DNA from: an uncultured Lachnospiraceae bacterium
GTDB lineage: Bacteria > Bacillota > Clostridia > Lachnospirales > Lachnospiraceae
NCBI GenBank assembly: GCA_910586205.1
Contig: CAJUGD010000001.1
Coordinates: forward strand, 179,697-243,696
Reading direction: 5' to 3'
Length of the DNA stretch: 64,000 bases
Under the pieces are notes generated by a model, which was given only the letters and a program-made list of their open reading frames with translations, made no database searches and was not told where the DNA came from. A program made the translations under genes and the position numbers. This document shows, piece by piece, positions 14,715 to 23,722 of the stretch. Positions within the stretch are counted from its first letter, which is position 1. Each line of letters begins with the position of its first letter.

Positions 14715-16139
14715 ATGGGAGAAATATATGCTCCGTATCCAAAGCTGCCGAAAAATATCCGGCAGATCGGAGAGCGGGATTCGAATGTAAAATTATATGT
14801 TGAAGATTATGTCAATACATATCTGAAACGTCTGTATCCGGTCGGAGGACAAGATCTGCGGGTCGGCCTTTTGTTGGGAGAGTCCAGAAACCAGGAAGGG
14901 ATGCCGTATCTTTTTGCCGATGGGGCGCTGGAAATGGATCAGGTGGTCCAGGGCGGAGAAAAGATAGAGTTTACAGAAGAAGCATGGAGCCGGGCCTACC
15001 ATTCTATAGAGCAGATGTTCCCTAAAAGGACAGTGCTGGGATGGTTCATTTGCAGCGGGCCGGATCGGACGTTAAGTCCATTGAATTATTGGAAGCAGCA
15101 TGGCAGGTATTTTCCGGAAAAAAATCAACTTATGTATTTAAGCTGCGGCTTAGAGGGTGAGGAAGCCGTCTATGTGGCGTCTGAGGATGGTTTCTATAAG
15201 CTTCGGGGTTATTCCATCTACTATGAAAGAAACCAGATGATGCAGGATTATATGGTATCCAGGAAGGACGCTCACCGGGTAGAGACGGGAAATAAAGACA
15301 CAATAATCCAGGATTTCAGACAGAAAATGGAGGATAACCAGGAGGAGGCGAAAAGGCGCAGCTCCACCTTAGGAAGCCTGAAGATGGCCTGCGGAGTATT
15401 GTCTGTACTGGTTCTTGCCAGCGGTGTTACCTTGTTTAATAATTATCATAGAATGAAGGAAATGGAATCAGTAATAGCGTCTGCGCTGCCAGAGGGAATG
15501 AACGAGAAGTGGTCGGATTTACTTGGAAAGGAAGATTCGGCAAAAGGCGGGGAGGAGCTGATGTTTGAAGATGTTCCGGGGGAAGTGTACCCTGCAGAGG
15601 ATGGGATTATGATTGAGCCGGAAAGCTTTCCAAGTGCTGCCGTGCAGAATGGGGAAAGCAGTTTTAGCGGGACAGGCTCTTACGAGATGTCAGAAAGTGC
15701 AGTGGAACAGACAAATCAGGCTTTAGAAAATAATCCTGGCATGGAAAAAACCGGGCAGACAGTTGGTGACAAGTCAGCAGACCAGATGATATCATCCGGA
15801 GAAACAAAGGGGACAGGCCAGACGGAGCAGCTTGAAGAAGGGGCCTTTGGAGGAACCGGGGCTGTCGGGGAGACAGTATTGTCAGGGGAAACCGAGACCG
15901 TAAGTGAGTCGGAACAGCCAGATAAAATGGAACAGGGCCAGGAGACCAAAGCAGAGCCCGTTCAAGTGCCTTCGGATGCCATTGTTCATGTTGTTCGTGA
16001 CGGAGATACCCTTTATGGAATATGTCTGGAATACTATCACAGTGTGAATAATCTTCCCCAGATCTGCCAGTGGAATCAGCTCACAGATGAAAACCGTCTT
16101 ACTGCCGGCCAGGAGCTGTACCTTCCGCCGGTTAAATAA
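14715..16139 (+). CDS. LysM domain membrane protein
   Basis: A 474-residue protein. The N-terminal about 190 residues form a soluble domain (VGLLLGESRNQEGMPYLFADG, VLGWFICSGPD) that might be a degenerate JAB/MPN-like fold. A membrane segment lies at about 222-244, then a long Ser/Thr/Glu/Gly-rich linker, and finally a LysM repeat at about 424-472 (HVVRDGDTLYGICLEYY...LTAGQELYLPP). The topology puts the N-domain inside and LysM outside, bound to peptidoglycan. It is followed by a DUF5711 gene on the same strand, likely co-transcribed. A role in wall or spore-coat assembly is inference. Confidence 0.78.
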   Translation: MGEIYAPYPKLPKNIRQIGERDSNVKLYVEDYVNTYLKRLYPVGGQDLRVGLLLGESRNQEGMPYLFADGALEMDQVVQGGEKIEFTEEAWSRAYHSIEQMFPKRTVLGWFICSGPDRTLSPLNYWKQHGRYFPEKNQLMYLSCGLEGEEAVYVASEDGFYKLRGYSIYYERNQMMQDYMVSRKDAHRVETGNKDTIIQDFRQKMEDNQEEAKRRSSTLGSLKMACGVLSVLVLASGVTLFNNYHRMKEMESVIASALPEGMNEKWSDLLGKEDSAKGGEELMFEDVPGEVYPAEDGIMIEPESFPSAAVQNGESSFSGTGSYEMSESAVEQTNQALENNPGMEKTGQTVGDKSADQMISSGETKGTGQTEQLEEGAFGGTGAVGETVLSGETETVSESEQPDKMEQGQETKAEPVQVPSDAIVHVVRDGDTLYGICLEYYHSVNNLPQICQWNQLTDENRLTAGQELYLPPVK

Positions 16140-16237
16140 AAAACAAGTTGACTGAATTATTAGGAAGGATGTATACTAAAATTCTGGCACATCACCGTTT
16201 ACAGTATCATTTTCAGGAGATAACAGGAGATAAGGCC

Positions 16238-17506
16238 ATGAGCGATATGAGTTCCATGAGCAGAGAGCGAAAGAAGCAGAAACTTCGCAGCCAGATGATT
16301 ACACCAGGAAAGGATCATGCATCTTCAGGGAACTGGATGGAGGGGGAAGAAGCCGGCAGAGTCCGGAGAAAATCTGGCAGAAGGCATCTGGCATCCGGAC
16401 TTTTGATTTTGATTTTGCTTCTGACGGGAGCCGGAACCTGGTTTTATTATCAGCGGTTTCACCGGTATACCAGCTATGAGACGATCCGCCAAGTTCCGCT
16501 TAATGAGGGGAGCCTGGTCGGGTATGAGAATTTTGGCAGCAATGTATTAAAGTATACTCGTGACGGGGCATCTTATATTGATGATCATGGGGAAAATGTA
16601 TGGACAGAAAGTTATGAGATGAAGATGCCCATTGTGTCTGTTAACGGCGATTTTGCGGCGATAGCAGATCAGCAGGGAAATACGCTGATTATCTGCGGGC
16701 CTGACGGCAAAGTGGGGCAGGCAACCACGGTTCTTCCCATTACCAGAGTGGCAGTATCCGGTCTTGGCATGGCGGCAGTGGTTTTGGAGGATTCGACTTC
16801 CAGCTATATTTATTTTTTCAGGAAAGACGGCGTTCAGCTCCAGCTAAAGATCCGAACAAATATGGAAGGAGATGGTTATCCCCTGGACCTTTGCCTGTCA
16901 CGGAACGGGACACAGATGATGTGCTCCTTTGTCCGTCTGGCAGGCGGGGAGGCTAAGACCCGGGTAGTATTTTATGATTTTTCTGAGATTGGGAAAAATG
17001 TTCCCACAAGGGTTGTGGGAGGGTTTGACGATGTTTTTGACAAGGCTGTTGTGCCCAGAACAGTGTATTTAAAAGATCCTTATTCCTGCGCATTTGGAAG
17101 CAATGGTCCTGTGTTTTTTTCCTCTAAAAACCTGGCAAAGCCTCAGCTTATTGAGGCTGTTTCCGCAGAAGAAAATACCATATCCGGAATCTGTTATTCC
17201 GATGAATATGTAGGGATAATAACGTGGAATAATACAGGAGAGGGAGAGAAACGTCTTCAGGTATACCGGGCAGACGGAAGTATGGTATTTGACAAAGAAT
17301 TTACCTATGATTATGTTCACGCAGATATTGACGGGGAACTGATCTTTCTGTATAATGATAACTCGTGCAAGGTTTTTAATATGGCAGGAGTAGAGAAGCT
17401 GGATACTGTTTTTGATTTTGCAGTTACCAAGATCCGCAGGGGGCGTATGCCCAATACCTTGTTGGTTATGGGGCCTCAGGAAATGCGGGAGATTAAACTG
17501 AAGTAA
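16238..17506 (+). CDS. DUF5711 family membrane protein
   Basis: A 422-residue protein from the ATG at 16238, preferred because AGGAGATAAGG lies just upstream; a TTG at 16148 or ATG at 16169 would extend the N-terminus. It has a basic cytoplasmic start, one membrane segment (about 47-67) and a large extracytoplasmic beta-propeller-like domain. Repeated strand patterns are visible, such as VSVNGDFAAIADQQGNTLII, VAVSGLGMAAVVLED and GYPLDLCLSRNGTQMMCSF. This matches DUF5711 of Clostridia; function unknown. It probably works together with the LysM protein before it. Confidence 0.78.
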   Translation: MSDMSSMSRERKKQKLRSQMITPGKDHASSGNWMEGEEAGRVRRKSGRRHLASGLLILILLLTGAGTWFYYQRFHRYTSYETIRQVPLNEGSLVGYENFGSNVLKYTRDGASYIDDHGENVWTESYEMKMPIVSVNGDFAAIADQQGNTLIICGPDGKVGQATTVLPITRVAVSGLGMAAVVLEDSTSSYIYFFRKDGVQLQLKIRTNMEGDGYPLDLCLSRNGTQMMCSFVRLAGGEAKTRVVFYDFSEIGKNVPTRVVGGFDDVFDKAVVPRTVYLKDPYSCAFGSNGPVFFSSKNLAKPQLIEAVSAEENTISGICYSDEYVGIITWNNTGEGEKRLQVYRADGSMVFDKEFTYDYVHADIDGELIFLYNDNSCKVFNMAGVEKLDTVFDFAVTKIRRGRMPNTLLVMGPQEMREIKLK

Positions 17507-17546
17507 CATTTGGCTGGATTTACATACAGAATACAGGAGGATACTA

Positions 17547-19538
17547 ATGAGCCAGTTAGACAAGATGTCAGTGAATGCGATTCGTGTTTTATCGGCAGAC
17601 GCCATCCAAAGAGCTAATTCCGGTCATCCGGGAATGCCGTTAGGCTGTGCACCTTTGGCTTATGAGCTGTGGATGAACCATTTAAGCCACAATCCGGCAG
17701 ACCCGGATTGGGAAAACAGAGACCGTTTCGTGTTATCCGGCGGTCATGCGTCCATGCTGCTTTATTCGTTGCTGCATTTGTTTGGTTATGGCGGATTGTC
17801 AAAGAAAGATCTTATGGAGTTCAGGCAGCTTGGGTCTAAGACACCCGGGCATCCGGAATATGGGCATACCGTTGGTGTGGAGGCCACCACAGGGCCTTTG
17901 GGAGCCGGCATCGGCATGGCTGTGGGGATGGCCATTGCCGAGAGCCATCTTGCCCAGGTGTTTAACCGGGAGAATTATCCGGTAGTAGATCATTACACAT
18001 ATGTTTTAGGCGGCGACGGGTGCATGATGGAGGGGATTTCTTCAGAGGCTCTTTCTCTGGCAGGCACTCTTGGATTAGATAAGCTGATCGTGCTTTATGA
18101 CTCCAACCGGATCTCCATTGAGGGAGATACGGACATGGTTTTTGCAGAGGATGTGGCAAAAAGGATGGAAGCCTTTGGTTTCCAGACCCTTCTGGTCGAG
18201 GACGGCAATGATCTGGAGGCTGTCGGGAGAGCCATAGAGGAGGCGAAGGCAGATCAGTCCCGTCCGTCCTTTATCACCATCCGCACGGAGATTGGCTATG
18301 GATGTCCTGCAAAGCAGGGAAAGGCAAGCTCTCACGGAGAGCCTTTAGGAGAGGACAATGTTATTGCTTTAAGAGAGACTCTTGGCTGGGAATATCCGGA
18401 AGCTTTTTATGTACCCCAGGAGGTTTATCGGCATTTTGAACAGGCAGCAGAGGAGAAAGCAGAGGCAGAAGCAGCCTGGAAGGTAATGTTTGCCGCCTAC
18501 TGCCAGGAATATCCGGATATGGAGGCTTTATGGCGCCAGTATCATGAGGACGGCGGGAAAAAGGCAGCAGAGGCCTTAAAAGCAGAGGAAGACCTGTGGA
18601 TCAGCAGCGGTAAAGCAGAGGCCACAAGAAATGTTTCCGGAAGAATTTTGAATTATCTGAAGGAGGCTCTGCCTAATCTTATGGGCGGTTCGGCAGATTT
18701 AGGGCCTTCTAATAAGACGATTATGAGCGGAGCGGGAGATTATTCCGCGCAGGAAAGAGGCGGAAGAAACCTTCATTTCGGCGTGAGGGAGCTGGCCATG
18801 ACAGCTATTGGCAACGGATTGATGCTTCATGGCGGAATGAGGGCTTATGTGGCCACATTCTTTGTATTCAGCGATTACACAAAGCCCATGGCCCGGCTGT
18901 CAGCTCTCATGAAAGTTCCGCTTACCTTTGTGTTTACCCATGACAGTATCGGAGTAGGGGAGGATGGTCCTACCCATGAACCGGTGGAGCAGCTTGCCAT
19001 GTTCCGCTCCATTCCTAATTTCCATGTATTTCGTCCTTGTGATGCAGTGGAGACTGCAGCGGCATGGTGCAGTGCCATCGCGTCAGAAAAGACTCCCACG
19101 GCTTTGGTGCTGAGCCGGCAGAATCTTCCGGCAGTGAAAGGAAGCAGCAGGGATGCAGTGAGAGGGGCTTATGTGCTGGATGATTGCGAGGGAACGCCGG
19201 ATTTGATCCTGATGGCTTCCGGCTCCGAGGTGGCGCTGACTCTAGGTGCCAAAGCAGAGCTTGAGAAAGAAGGGAAAAAGGTACGGGTGGTTTCCATGCC
19301 TTCCATGGAAGTGTTTGAGGAACAGACGGCAGAATATAAAGAATCTGTGCTTCCTGGCGCCGTGAGAAAGCGGGTAGCGGTTGAAGCGCTGAGCGGCTTT
19401 GGATGGCACAGATATGTAGGACTGGACGGTGCGCTCATAACCATGGACGGATTTGGCGCAAGTGCGCCGTCAGGAAAGCTGTTTGAGCATTTCGGATTTA
19501 CGATAGAGCATGTAGTGGCAGCAGCAAAGGCATTATAG
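17547..19538 (+). CDS. tkt: Transketolase
   Basis: A 663-residue thiamine-diphosphate enzyme of the pentose phosphate pathway. The ThDP site is seen as GDGCMMEGISSEA; the active-site HPGMP and LSGGHASMLLY blocks are intact, as are GGSADLGPSN and THDSIGVGEDGPTHEPVEQL in the pyrimidine domain. Length is typical. AGGAGG lies before the ATG at 17547. It is ended by a strong terminator. It is unrelated in pathway to the preceding membrane proteins. Confidence 0.96.
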   Translation: MSQLDKMSVNAIRVLSADAIQRANSGHPGMPLGCAPLAYELWMNHLSHNPADPDWENRDRFVLSGGHASMLLYSLLHLFGYGGLSKKDLMEFRQLGSKTPGHPEYGHTVGVEATTGPLGAGIGMAVGMAIAESHLAQVFNRENYPVVDHYTYVLGGDGCMMEGISSEALSLAGTLGLDKLIVLYDSNRISIEGDTDMVFAEDVAKRMEAFGFQTLLVEDGNDLEAVGRAIEEAKADQSRPSFITIRTEIGYGCPAKQGKASSHGEPLGEDNVIALRETLGWEYPEAFYVPQEVYRHFEQAAEEKAEAEAAWKVMFAAYCQEYPDMEALWRQYHEDGGKKAAEALKAEEDLWISSGKAEATRNVSGRILNYLKEALPNLMGGSADLGPSNKTIMSGAGDYSAQERGGRNLHFGVRELAMTAIGNGLMLHGGMRAYVATFFVFSDYTKPMARLSALMKVPLTFVFTHDSIGVGEDGPTHEPVEQLAMFRSIPNFHVFRPCDAVETAAAWCSAIASEKTPTALVLSRQNLPAVKGSSRDAVRGAYVLDDCEGTPDLILMASGSEVALTLGAKAELEKEGKKVRVVSMPSMEVFEEQTAEYKESVLPGAVRKRVAVEALSGFGWHRYVGLDGALITMDGFGASAPSGKLFEHFGFTIEHVVAAAKAL

Positions 19539-19540
19539 AG

Positions 19541-19600
19541 AAAAAGCATCCGGACTTTGGCCTGGAAGGGTAAAGGTTCGGATGCTTTTTGCCTTTTTTT
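19541..19600 (+). terminator. Terminator after transketolase
   Basis: AAAAAGCATCCG (19541-19552) pairs with CGGATGCTTTTT (19579-19590) followed by GCCTTTTTTT. The A-run on the left makes it usable from both sides. Confidence 0.85.
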
Positions 19601-19611
19601 CCAGCTTTTGC

Positions 19612-19640
19612 TTGCAATCAAATATAGTTTCTTTTATACT
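19612..19640 (+). promoter_or_regulatory. Promoter of ROK glucokinase gene
   Basis: TTGCAA (19612-19617), 17-bp spacer, TATACT (19635-19640), 37 bp before the start codon. Confidence 0.6.
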
Positions 19641-19677
19641 ACAAGTATTATCATTTAGGAGAGAGGGAGAGGAAACC

Positions 19678-20622
19678 ATGGAGAAGACATGTATTGGCAT
19701 TGACATTGGGGGGACAAGCGTAAAGCTGGGACTTTTTAAGGCAGCAGGAGAGCTGCTGTATAAATGGGAGGTGCCTACCAGAACGGAAGACGGGGGAAAG
19801 TTTATTTTGCCGGATGTGGCTGCTTCTATTAAGGCTGTTCTAGAGGAAAGAGGTATTGACAGAAATGATATTGCGGGTGCAGGCATGGGAGTGCCAGGGC
19901 CGGTGATGCCGGACGGTTATGTGGAGGTATGTGTTAATTTAGGATGGAGGGATCTGAATCCTCAAAAGGAGCTGAGCCGTCTTTTGGACGGGCTTTTTGT
20001 GGTAAGCGGCAATGATGCCAATGTGGCAGCCTTAGGAGAGATGTGGCAGGGCGGCGGCAAGGGCTATACGGATATTGTGATGGTGACTTTAGGCACCGGA
20101 GTAGGCGGCGGAGTGATTATCGGAGAGAAGATTATTGCCGGAAAGCATGGTTTGGGAGGAGAGATTGGACACATCCATGTGCGGGATGAGGAGTGGGAGC
20201 ACTGCAACTGCGGCGGAGTGGGCTGTGTCGAGCAGATTGCAAGCGCTACCGGCATTGCAAGAGAGGCAAGAAGGAAAATGGCAGCATCGTCAAACCCGTC
20301 TTCCATGCGCAGGTATGGGGAGGCGATCACGGCAAAGGATGTATTGGATGAGGCTAAGGCAGGAGATGAGATGGCCTTAGAGGTGGTGGAGCTGGTAGGA
20401 CGCTATCTGGGGCTGATGATGGCGCAGGTGGCTATGACCGTGGATCCGGAGATGTTTGTAATCGGCGGCGGCGTGTCTCGGGCAGGACAGTTTTTGCTGG
20501 ATCGGATCGAGAAATATTATGACCATTATTCTCCTATCTCAAAAAACAAGGGGAAAGTGGGACTTGCAAAGCTGGGGAATGACGCCGGGATTTACGGTGC
20601 GGCGCGTCTGGTATTAGGATAA
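19678..20622 (+). CDS. glcK: Glucokinase, ROK family
   Basis: A 314-residue sugar kinase. It has the ATP-binding block CIGIDIGGTSVKLGLF, the sugar-binding GNDANVAALGEMW, TLGTGVGGGVIIG, and the ROK zinc site CNCGGVGCVEQIAS with the preceding GHIHV. ROK proteins without an N-terminal helix-turn-helix, as here, are kinases rather than repressors. Glucose is the likely substrate, feeding pgi and tkt nearby, but the sugar is not proved by sequence. The start at 19678 has GAGAGGGAGAGG upstream. Confidence 0.9.
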   Translation: MEKTCIGIDIGGTSVKLGLFKAAGELLYKWEVPTRTEDGGKFILPDVAASIKAVLEERGIDRNDIAGAGMGVPGPVMPDGYVEVCVNLGWRDLNPQKELSRLLDGLFVVSGNDANVAALGEMWQGGGKGYTDIVMVTLGTGVGGGVIIGEKIIAGKHGLGGEIGHIHVRDEEWEHCNCGGVGCVEQIASATGIAREARRKMAASSNPSSMRRYGEAITAKDVLDEAKAGDEMALEVVELVGRYLGLMMAQVAMTVDPEMFVIGGGVSRAGQFLLDRIEKYYDHYSPISKNKGKVGLAKLGNDAGIYGAARLVLG

Positions 20623-20662
20623 TGCCTGCCGGCCGCGGCTCAAAGAGAATAAAATGAGGAGA

Positions 20663-20689
20663 CCCCGGAGGACTTTCGTCCAACCGGGG
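20663..20689 (+). other. Stable hairpin after glucokinase gene
   Basis: CCCCGG (20663-20668) pairs with CCGGGG (20684-20689), and GGAC pairs with GTCC inside, around a TTTC loop. There is no T-run, so it may protect the mRNA end or be a weak terminator. Confidence 0.5.
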
Positions 20690-20768
20690 CAATTATGAAA
20701 AATCTATGTGCAAATTGACTAGTGAACTATATTGTGTCTGTGATTTTCTATACATTTAGTATAAAAAT

Positions 20769-20790
20769 AATATATGAACAATATATGAAC
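20769..20790. repeat. Perfect tandem 11-bp repeat before pyrophosphatase gene
   Basis: AATATATGAAC occurs twice in tandem. On the complementary strand this reads GTTCATATATT twice. The one-helical-turn spacing is the pattern of binding sites for OmpR/PhoB-type response regulators. It lies 64 bp before the start at 20854 in a 230-bp AT-rich gap. Confidence 0.55.
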
Positions 20791-20853
20791 ATAGTGTAAA
20801 TAGATTGTAACGGTTCATCAAAGAATACGATAGTTTTGGGCAGGGAGGATGTT

Positions 20854-22524
20854 ATGCCAGAGGAGAGAGTAAGAAAAACCATAGTGATTGGCCATAAGAA
20901 TCCGGATACGGATTCCATATGCTCCGCAATCTGTTATGCCAGGCTGAAACGTGAGGTGACAGGCAGGGAATATGAGCCGGGCCGGGCTGGTCATATCAGT
21001 GAGGAGACGCAGTTTGTGCTGAATTATTTCGGTGTGGAGGCGCCCCGGCTGGTGGAGAATGTGAAAACCCAAGTAAAGGATATTGATATTCGGGAGACAA
21101 AAGGGGTAGACAGAAGCATTTCCCTGAAAAAAGCCTGGAATCTGATGCAGGATGCCAATGTGGTCACTCTCCCGGCGGTTAATCCCTGGGGAGCGCTGGA
21201 AGGGCTGATTACAGTAGGTGATATTACAAAGTCTTATATGAATGTTTATGACAGCAGTATCCTGTCCAAAGCAAAGACACAGTACAGTAATATTATTGAG
21301 ACTTTGGAGGGCGCCCTGGTGGTGGGCAATGAGATGGAATATTTCCAGGAGGGAAAGGTACTGGTGGCTGCGGCCAACCCGGATATGATGGAGTATTATA
21401 TTTCCCCTCATGATCTGGTGATCCTGGGCAACCGGTACGAGTCTCAGCTCTGTGCTATTGAGATGGAAGCAGACTGCATCATTGTCTGCGAGGGTGCGGC
21501 AGTGTCCATGACCATCCGTAAGCTTGCACAGGAGCGGGGATGTACGGTGATGACTACGCCCTATGACACTTACACGGCAGCACGCCTGATCAACCAGAGC
21601 ATGCCTATCAGCTATTTTATGCGCACGGAGAATCTGATTACCTTTGAGGACACAGATTATATTGATGAGATCAAGGATGTTATGACCAGTAAGCGGCACC
21701 GGGATTTTCCGATTCTTGACAAGGACGGCAGGTATAAGGGAATGATTTCCCGCAGGAATCTTTTGGGGGCAAAGGGAAAGCAGATCGTGCTGGTGGATCA
21801 CAATGAGCGGAACCAGGCAGTGGAGGGGATCGAAAATGCGGAGATCCTGGAAATAATTGACCATCACAAGCTGGGAACCGTGGAAACCATATCACCGGTA
21901 TTTTTCCGCAATCAGCCGGTCGGATGTACGGCCACCATTATCTACCAGATGTATAATGAAAATAACATACCGATTGACAAGGCTACAGCCGGGCTTTTAT
22001 GCAGCGCGATTATTTCCGATACCCTGCTGTTTCGGTCTCCCACCTGTACACAGATTGACCAGCTTGCAGCCCTTGCCTTGGCAAAACAGGCAGGGATACA
22101 GATCGATCAGTATGCGGCAGATATGTTTGCAGCAGGCAGCAACCTGCGGGGAAAAAGTGATGAGGAAATTTTTTATCAGGACTTTAAGCGGTTTTCAGCA
22201 GGAAAGGTATCCTTTGGGGTGGCGCAGATCAGCTCTCTGAATGCCGAGGAGCTGACAGGGCTTAAAGAGCGCATGATTCCTTATCTTAAGCAGGCCAGGG
22301 AAGAACACAAGGTGGATATGCTGTTTTTCATGCTGACCAATATTCTTACGGAATCTACGGAACTGCTTTGCGAGGGGACTGGGGCGGAGCTGCTGATTCG
22401 AGGGGCGTTTCATTTGGATACAGAGGATGGAAAGGCTTCTTCAGACGGTTCTGTAGGATTAAATGGGGTGGTATCCAGGAAAAAGCAGCTTATTCCGGCC
22501 ATTATGATTGCATGTGAGGCATAA
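20854..22524 (+). CDS. Manganese-dependent inorganic pyrophosphatase with CBS and DRTGG domains
   Basis: A 556-residue DHH-superfamily enzyme. The N-terminal DHH part has VIGHKNPDTDSICSAICYA; then a CBS domain, a DRTGG domain, a second CBS domain (FPILDKDGRYKGMISRRNLL), the second half of the catalytic site VLVDHNERNQ and IIDHHKLG, and DHHA2 with GLLCSAIISDT. This is the regulated family II pyrophosphatase known in Clostridia, in which CBS domains bind adenine nucleotides. It hydrolyses pyrophosphate in the cytoplasm. The ATG at 20854 has GGGAGG at 6-7 bp. A TTG at 20836 is less likely. Confidence 0.92.
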   Translation: MPEERVRKTIVIGHKNPDTDSICSAICYARLKREVTGREYEPGRAGHISEETQFVLNYFGVEAPRLVENVKTQVKDIDIRETKGVDRSISLKKAWNLMQDANVVTLPAVNPWGALEGLITVGDITKSYMNVYDSSILSKAKTQYSNIIETLEGALVVGNEMEYFQEGKVLVAAANPDMMEYYISPHDLVILGNRYESQLCAIEMEADCIIVCEGAAVSMTIRKLAQERGCTVMTTPYDTYTAARLINQSMPISYFMRTENLITFEDTDYIDEIKDVMTSKRHRDFPILDKDGRYKGMISRRNLLGAKGKQIVLVDHNERNQAVEGIENAEILEIIDHHKLGTVETISPVFFRNQPVGCTATIIYQMYNENNIPIDKATAGLLCSAIISDTLLFRSPTCTQIDQLAALALAKQAGIQIDQYAADMFAAGSNLRGKSDEEIFYQDFKRFSAGKVSFGVAQISSLNAEELTGLKERMIPYLKQAREEHKVDMLFFMLTNILTESTELLCEGTGAELLIRGAFHLDTEDGKASSDGSVGLNGVVSRKKQLIPAIMIACEA

Positions 22525-22529
22525 GACCC

Positions 22530-23159
22530 ATGAAGGAGAAACCAATACGTAAAAAACAAAACAAGACACAGCCTGTTTCGGCACAGAGGGAAATGTGGAA
22601 GCCAGGCAATATGCTGTACCCTGTGCCGGCTGTGATGGTGAGCTGCGGGCGTCAGGGGGAAAAGCCTAATATTATCACTGTGGCATGGGCCGGAACCGTA
22701 TGCTCGGATCCGCCTATGCTTTCCATATCCATAAGAAAAGAGCGGTATTCTTATGGATTGATTCAGGACAGCGGTGAATTTGTGGTAAACTTAGTGAATC
22801 GAAAACTGGTGTTTGCGGCGGATTTCTGCGGAGTTAAATCCGGGAGGGATGTGGATAAGTTTGCAGAGCTGAAACTGGAGCCTTTGCCTTCCTGTCATGT
22901 AGGTCCGCCGGGCATTGCACAGAGCCCGGTTTGCTTAGAATGCCGGGTGGTTCAGCAGATTCCTTTGGGAAGCCATGATCTGTTTTTGGCAGAAATCGCA
23001 GGTGTGTCCGCAGACAGCCGATATATGGATAAGAACGGCAGGTTTTGCTTAAACCGCTGCGGATTGGCGGCATATTCTCACGGAGAATATTTTGCTTTGG
23101 GCGAAAGGCTGGGAAGCTTTGGATACTCCGTAAGAAAGGACGGGAAAACAAAGAAATGA
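22530..23159 (+). CDS. Flavin reductase family protein
   Basis: A 209-residue FMN-binding split-barrel protein. Core blocks are YPVPAVMVSC, NIITVAWAGTVCSDPPMLSISI and FVVNLVNRKL. Such proteins reduce flavin with NAD(P)H or act as flavoredoxins in anaerobes. It begins 6 bp after the pyrophosphatase stop and its stop overlaps the next ATG by 4 bp, so it is part of an operon. The N-terminal about 20 residues are basic and not conserved in the family, so a later start is possible. Confidence 0.85.
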   Translation: MKEKPIRKKQNKTQPVSAQREMWKPGNMLYPVPAVMVSCGRQGEKPNIITVAWAGTVCSDPPMLSISIRKERYSYGLIQDSGEFVVNLVNRKLVFAADFCGVKSGRDVDKFAELKLEPLPSCHVGPPGIAQSPVCLECRVVQQIPLGSHDLFLAEIAGVSADSRYMDKNGRFCLNRCGLAAYSHGEYFALGERLGSFGYSVRKDGKTKK

Positions 23160-23722
23160 AATCAAATATTACCCTGATCGGAATGCCGGGATCCGGAAAG
23201 AGCACCATTGGCGTGCTGCTGGCAAAGCGTCTTGGATATTCCTTTGTGGATGTGGATATTGTGATCCAGGAGAAAACAGGAAAGCTGTTAAAAGAGATTA
23301 TGGCAGAGGAAGGGCTTGACGGGTTTTTAAAAATAGAAGATCAGATAAATCAGGAACTGCAGGCAGAGCGTTCTGTCATAGCTCCCGGCGGCAGTGTGAT
23401 ATACGGGGAAAAAGCCATGGCTCATCTAAAAGAAATCAGCCGGCTGGTATATTTAAAGCTGAGCTATAAGGAGCTGGAGCGGCGGCTGGGAGATCTTACA
23501 GACCGGGGAGTGGCGATCAGGCCGGGGATGACGCTGCGGGGATTGTACGATGAAAGGGTTCCTTTGTATGAGAAGTATGCAGATATTACCATAAGCGAAA
23601 AAGACCGGGGTCCGGGAGCAGTGGTGGATGAGCTGCGCAGGATATGGGAGCAGCAAAACCGCCTGGATCCGCTGAATCCTTGTAAAAAAACAGAGAGGGA
23701 GAATCTAAGGAGGACATTATGA
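23156..23722 (+). CDS. Shikimate kinase-like P-loop kinase
   Basis: A 188-residue protein with the P-loop GMPGSGKSTIG, the acidic VDVDIVIQ block of shikimate kinase, a GGSVIY segment matching the family's GGG substrate loop, and the C-terminal lid with Arg residues. It overlaps its neighbours by 4 bp on both sides (ATGA type), so it is firmly in the operon. No other aromatic pathway genes are near, and the substrate might differ. The C-terminal tail (about 165-188) is extra. Confidence 0.82.
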   Translation: MKSNITLIGMPGSGKSTIGVLLAKRLGYSFVDVDIVIQEKTGKLLKEIMAEEGLDGFLKIEDQINQELQAERSVIAPGGSVIYGEKAMAHLKEISRLVYLKLSYKELERRLGDLTDRGVAIRPGMTLRGLYDERVPLYEKYADITISEKDRGPGAVVDELRRIWEQQNRLDPLNPCKKTERENLRRTL

